This document shows positions 7,257 through 9,541 of a stretch of 9,541 nt of DNA, piece after piece. The stretch is from NCBI GenBank assembly GCA_002690755.1, contig NZFT01000063.1, forward strand, positions 57,155 through 66,695, written 5' to 3'. The notes under the pieces were generated by a model. It ran no database searches, was not told the origin of the DNA, and saw only the letters and a list, made by a program, of their open reading frames with translations. Within the stretch, counting starts at the first letter, position 1. Each line of letters starts with the position of its first letter. This DNA is from Phycisphaerae bacterium (GTDB lineage Bacteria; Planctomycetota; Phycisphaerae; Phycisphaerales; SM1A02). Both the position numbers and the translations under genes were made by a program.

Positions 7257-7266
7257 GGAAATTTCC
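7257..7266. promoter_or_regulatory. 10-bp perfect palindrome in the GH13 leader
   Basis: ggaaatttcc lies 15 bp upstream of the GH13 start codon and just ahead of its Shine-Dalgarno sequence. It is an A/T island in very GC-rich DNA. It could be an operator overlapping the leader or a chance palindrome; no regulator is known. Confidence 0.2.
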
Positions 7267-7370
7267 CGACCTCGAAGTCTAGCAGCGGTCGATCATGGTT
7301 CCAGCGGCCGCCGCGGGGACCGACGAGATCGCCGGGTCGGCCGCGAACTTCCGAGAATCCTCGCTTCAAG

Positions 7371-7408
7371 GCGGGCCTGGCCCGCATCGAAACCGCCCCC
7401 CGGGCGGT
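7371..7408 (-). terminator. Two adjacent GC-rich hairpins downstream of the first DUF1080 gene, candidate terminator
   Basis: Reading the - strand after the stop at 7452, the first element pairs accgccc (7392-7398) with gggcggt (7402-7408): a perfect 7-bp stem with a 3-base loop, followed by TTTCGAT. The second, gcgggcc-t-ggcccgc (7371-7385), is a perfect 7+1+7 inverted repeat. The T-tract is short, so efficiency is uncertain. The position, 44 nt past the DUF1080 stop and 130 nt before the GH13 start, fits an operon end. The rest of 7242-7451 shows no gene. Confidence 0.5.
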
Positions 7409-7451
7409 GCACGGAGGGCGGCGGCTTGGTGGATGGAGTCGGCGACCGACG

Positions 7452-8192
7452 CTAGAGCGGCCGGACCCAGATGTTCGCGAAGCGGATCGGGTCCGAATGG
7501 TCCTGGAGGAAGAGCGGTCCCGTCGAAGAGGGCCCCTTCAGCATCGAGGATCCGGTGGGGCCCTTGATGATGGCGTTGTTCTGCACCACCACGCCGTTGA
7601 AGATCACCGTGCCCATCGGCGGCTCGAGCTGGTTGCCGTCCGCATCGAATCGCGGCGCCCGGAAGATGATGTCGTACGTGTTCCACTCGCCCGGCGGACG
7701 GCAGGGATTCGCGAGCGGCACGTGCTGGTTGTACCAGGCGCCGGCGGTCCCCCCCGGATAAGTGTCGTTGTCGAAGGCCCCGAGGATCTGGACCTCGTAG
7801 CGACCCATGACGTAGACACCGCTGTTGCACCCGGACTGCCCGTTGCATTCGCGGCCTTCCGGAACCTGCCACTCGACGTGGATGTGGCAGTCGCCGAATT
7901 CGGCCCGGGTCCGGATGTTCCCCTTGCCAGGCGTCACCTGACCGATCCCGTCCGCGTCGACGCTCCACTCGGACGGTTCGGTGTCGGCGCTTCGTCGCCA
8001 CGCCTTCCAGCCGGTGCCGGGGCCGAGCAGGACCACCGCATCACTGGGCGCGGTGCCGGGTCGGTCCGGAAGCCCGGGAACACCCGGGGTCACGACCGGC
8101 GGCATCTCGTCCTGCCCTGCGGTGACCAACGCGACGCTCGAAAGGATTCCGACCACGATCGATCCGGCGAGAACTTGCTTGAGATTGGGCAT
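7452..8192 (-). CDS. Exported DUF1080 protein (3-keto-disaccharide hydrolase-like), copy 1
   Basis: This 246-residue protein starts at ATG 8190-8192, where a signal peptide begins (hydrophobic core IVVGILSSVALV, cleavage near residue 25). The frame is open much further upstream, but that extension overlaps the preceding gene antisense-fashion in a different frame and lacks family similarity. The mature part is a single DUF1080/PF06439-type concanavalin-like domain. Diagnostic blocks are FGDCHIHVEW, SGCNSGVYVMGRYEVQIL, GEWNTYDIIFRAPRFD and the terminal FANIWVRP. Four cysteines (102, 116, 122, 164) recur at the same spacing in copy 2 and probably form disulphides outside the cytoplasm. Family members act on 3-keto-glycosides produced by sugar dehydrogenases, but no such dehydrogenase is in the window and the substrate is unknown. 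It lies 82 bp downstream of copy 2, probably in the same operon. Confidence 0.92.
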   Translation of the reverse strand: MPNLKQVLAGSIVVGILSSVALVTAGQDEMPPVVTPGVPGLPDRPGTAPSDAVVLLGPGTGWKAWRRSADTEPSEWSVDADGIGQVTPGKGNIRTRAEFGDCHIHVEWQVPEGRECNGQSGCNSGVYVMGRYEVQILGAFDNDTYPGGTAGAWYNQHVPLANPCRPPGEWNTYDIIFRAPRFDADGNQLEPPMGTVIFNGVVVQNNAIIKGPTGSSMLKGPSSTGPLFLQDHSDPIRFANIWVRPL

Positions 8193-8203
8193 CTTGTTTT
8201 CAA

Positions 8204-8207
8204 CTCC
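8204..8207 (-). promoter_or_regulatory. Weak Shine-Dalgarno GGAG of DUF1080 copy 1
   Basis: GGAG on the - strand lies 11 nt before the ATG at 8190-8192, a rather long spacing. It nevertheless supports starting at the signal peptide rather than at upstream ATGs inside the neighbouring gene. Confidence 0.45.
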
Positions 8208-8274
8208 GTGTGACTGCGATCCTGAAGATTCGGGCTCGGTCCCGAGGGTGACGCGATTCGCCGCGGAGGCGGAT

Positions 8275-9072
8275 TCACCAGGCGCGGGCACGCGCCGGAA
8301 GGGGTCGGACCCAGATGTTCGCGAACTCGAGGGGATCACCGTGGTCCTGGATTCGAATCGGCCCGGTCGGCTCGTGGGGCGAGTACTTCGCACGAGATCC
8401 GAAGACGGTGATTCCCATGTTCTCCGCGTGATCGAGCACCAGAACGCCGTTGAAGAGAAGCGTGGTGTTCGCGGGACTGACGAGCTTCCCGTCGCCGTCG
8501 AAGCGGGGCGCCGTGAAGACGATGTCGAAGGTGTTCCACTCGCCGTTGGGCCGGCAGGGATTGACCATCGGCGGATACTGCCCGAAGAGCGAACCCGCCT
8601 GACCGTCCGGGAAGGTCTGGTTCGGATTCGAGCCGACGATCTGCACCTCGTATCGATCGAGGAAGAAGATGCCGCTGTTGCAGCCCTTCTGGCCGTCGCA
8701 TTCCCGATCCGCCGGAACCTTCCATTCGATGTGGAACTGGCAGTCGCCGAAGGACTGGCGGGTGTGGTTGTCACCGGAGCCGGGGACGACCTTCATGACG
8801 CCGTCGTTGCCGACCTTCCACTTGCCGTTCTTCCACGCGTCGAGGCCCGACCCCTTCCCGAGCAGCACGATCGCATCGCTGGGGGCCGTCCCCGGGGTGG
8901 TCGCGGTTCCGGGGACTCCGGGCGTGACCATCGCCGGTTGCGGCCGGTCCATGTCGTGGACCTTCCAGTCGTCGGCCCCTTCCGGGGGCCGAGCGTCGGT
9001 GAACGCGAAGGCGCCGGCGAACCCGGCGATACCGAGCGACGCGAGAAGAAGACGTGATCGACTGGCTGGCAT
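8275..9072 (-). CDS. Exported DUF1080 protein (3-keto-disaccharide hydrolase-like), copy 2
   Basis: This 265-residue protein starts at ATG 9070-9072, with GGAG at 9081-9084, 8 nt upstream. The N-terminus is a signal peptide (RSRLLLASLGIAGFAGAFAF). A short charged linker follows, then a proline-rich strip PAMVTPGVPG and TPGTAPSDAIVLLGKG that is nearly repeated in copy 1. The DUF1080 domain shows FGDCQFHIEWKVP, GCNSGIFFLDRYEVQIVG, GEWNTFDIVFTAPRFDGDG and FANIWVRPLP. Cys 111, 125, 131 and 173 keep the C-x13-C-x5-C-x41-C spacing of copy 1, so the pair arose by tandem duplication. The two copies differ most in the loop around 143-170 and in the insert at 214-236, which suggests different substrates or partners. 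The C-terminal tail PARARAW is unique to this copy. Enzymatic activity is inferred from the family only. Confidence 0.92.
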   Translation of the reverse strand: MPASRSRLLLASLGIAGFAGAFAFTDARPPEGADDWKVHDMDRPQPAMVTPGVPGTATTPGTAPSDAIVLLGKGSGLDAWKNGKWKVGNDGVMKVVPGSGDNHTRQSFGDCQFHIEWKVPADRECDGQKGCNSGIFFLDRYEVQIVGSNPNQTFPDGQAGSLFGQYPPMVNPCRPNGEWNTFDIVFTAPRFDGDGKLVSPANTTLLFNGVLVLDHAENMGITVFGSRAKYSPHEPTGPIRIQDHGDPLEFANIWVRPLPARARAW

Positions 9073-9098
9073 GGGCGATTCTCCGGGCCTGGATTCGA

Positions 9099-9113
9099 CG
9101 AACCGGCGGTTCG
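9099..9113. promoter_or_regulatory. 15-bp inverted repeat between haemoglobin and DUF1080 copy 2
   Basis: cgaaccg-g-cggttcg is a perfect 7+1+7 palindrome in the 97-bp gap, 57 bp after the haemoglobin stop and 27 bp before the DUF1080 start codon. It could be an operator or, folded as a 6-bp stem with a 3-base loop, a weak terminator. No T-run follows on the - strand. The role is undecided. Confidence 0.3.
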
Positions 9114-9169
9114 GGGAGGTTCAGGCTCGCAGGTCGTCCGTCGATCGTCAAGAACCGGTCGAATTTCGG

Positions 9170-9541
9170 CTATTCGGGTCGATTCCGCATGAAGTCGGCC
9201 ACGTGTGCGAACCGGGCGTCAAGAAAGGTCCGCAACTCGCCCTCGACCTTCAGATCGTTCATGGCGGCCGCCATGCACGCGAGCCACTGATCCCGCTCGG
9301 CGTTCCCGATGGGAAACGGAGCATGTCGCATTCGAAGTTTCGGATGACCGTGCTTCTGCATGTACAGCGGTGGACCGCCCATCCATCCGCACAGGAAATC
9401 GGAGAGCTTGTCGCGACTCTCGCCGAGATCCGACGGATGCAACTTCCGAATCGTCTCACAGTCGGGGTCTTCGTCCATGTGATCGTAGAAACGATCGACG
9501 AGCTCGCGAACCCGCGGTTCGCCGCCGATCGCGTCGAAGGG
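9170..9541 (-). CDS. Group II truncated haemoglobin (2/2 globin, TrHbO type), N-terminus cut by window edge
   Basis: The 123 visible residues run in frame from the window edge; the internal Met at 9478 is not the start, because the family N-terminus (FDAIGGEPRVRELVDRFYDH) continues past it. Only a few residues are missing. Recognisable features are Tyr B10 in RFY (fragment Y19), the proximal His F8 in LRMRHAPF (H73) and Trp G8 in ERDQWLACM (W86), the hallmark of group II. The CD1 position, Tyr in the Mycobacterium tuberculosis protein, appears to be His (H35, KLHPSDL). Such globins bind O2 and handle NO, peroxide or redox stress in the cytoplasm. It lies 97 bp upstream of DUF1080 copy 2 on the same strand, and no functional link is evident. 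I leave the symbol blank because glbO/yjbI naming varies. Confidence 0.95.
   Translation of the reverse strand, partial: PFDAIGGEPRVRELVDRFYDHMDEDPDCETIRKLHPSDLGESRDKLSDFLCGWMGGPPLYMQKHGHPKLRMRHAPFPIGNAERDQWLACMAAAMNDLKVEGELRTFLDARFAHVADFMRNRPE

Noticed and set aside
4149..8213. Open frame of 1354 codons on the + strand
   Set aside because: It is codon-aligned antisense to the GH13 and DUF1080 copy 1 genes, which share the same register. Stops in that frame would need TTA, CTA or TCA codons in the real genes, which are rare at this GC content. Its product is Arg/Pro/Val-rich with no recognisable domain.
8235..8246. Short inverted repeat ctcgg-tc-ccgag between the DUF1080 genes
   Set aside because: The loop of two bases is too short for the full stem and no T-run follows, so it is not a convincing terminator.
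8193..8774. Upstream extension of DUF1080 copy 1 overlapping copy 2
   Set aside because: It is a low-complexity Ser/Arg/Thr-rich frame produced by reading copy 2 out of frame on the same strand. The true start is at the signal peptide at 8192.
1..9541. CRISPR arrays, tRNA/rRNA genes, insertion sequences or phage genes
   Set aside because: No regularly spaced repeats, no tRNA-like cloverleaf, and no transposase or integrase motifs were seen on either strand.

Overview
High-GC bacterial DNA, most likely from a planctomycete of the Phycisphaerae/Phycisphaerales type. This assignment rests on two exported proteins that end in a tandem, cysteine-framed dockerin-like domain (D-x-N/D-x-D-G-x-V-D-G-A-D) and on exported DUF1080 proteins. 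Both are typical of planctomycetes, but nothing here fixes the genus.

Left block, + strand (1-2947): the C-terminal half of a cytoplasmic 4-alpha-glucanotransferase (malQ), followed 64 bp later by a short, DUF3417-type alpha-glucan phosphorylase (glgP). Together these are a standard intracellular pair for glycogen/maltodextrin breakdown: MalQ re-shuffles short glucans and the phosphorylase releases glucose-1-phosphate.

A 152-bp convergent intergenic region (2948-3099) with small direct repeats and an inverted repeat separates this block from everything to the right, which is all on the - strand.

Right block, - strand, read from right to left: the 3' part of a group II truncated haemoglobin (9170-9541); two tandem exported DUF1080 (3-keto-disaccharide hydrolase-like) proteins (8275-9072 and 7452-8192); a 210-bp gap with two GC-rich hairpins; a 967-residue exported GH13 enzyme with an N-terminal CBM48-like domain, branching-enzyme-like active-site motifs, an uncharacterised module of about 255 residues and a dockerin-like tail (4338-7241); and a 359-residue exported protein made only of that same module and dockerin-like tail (3100-4179).

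The window therefore combines intracellular alpha-glucan metabolism with an apparently exported alpha-glucan-acting enzyme. The most interesting point is the paralogous module-plus-dockerin cassette: it occurs once fused to a glycosidase and once alone in the adjacent gene. The very long ORFs on the + strand opposite these genes are antisense artefacts of high-GC codon usage.
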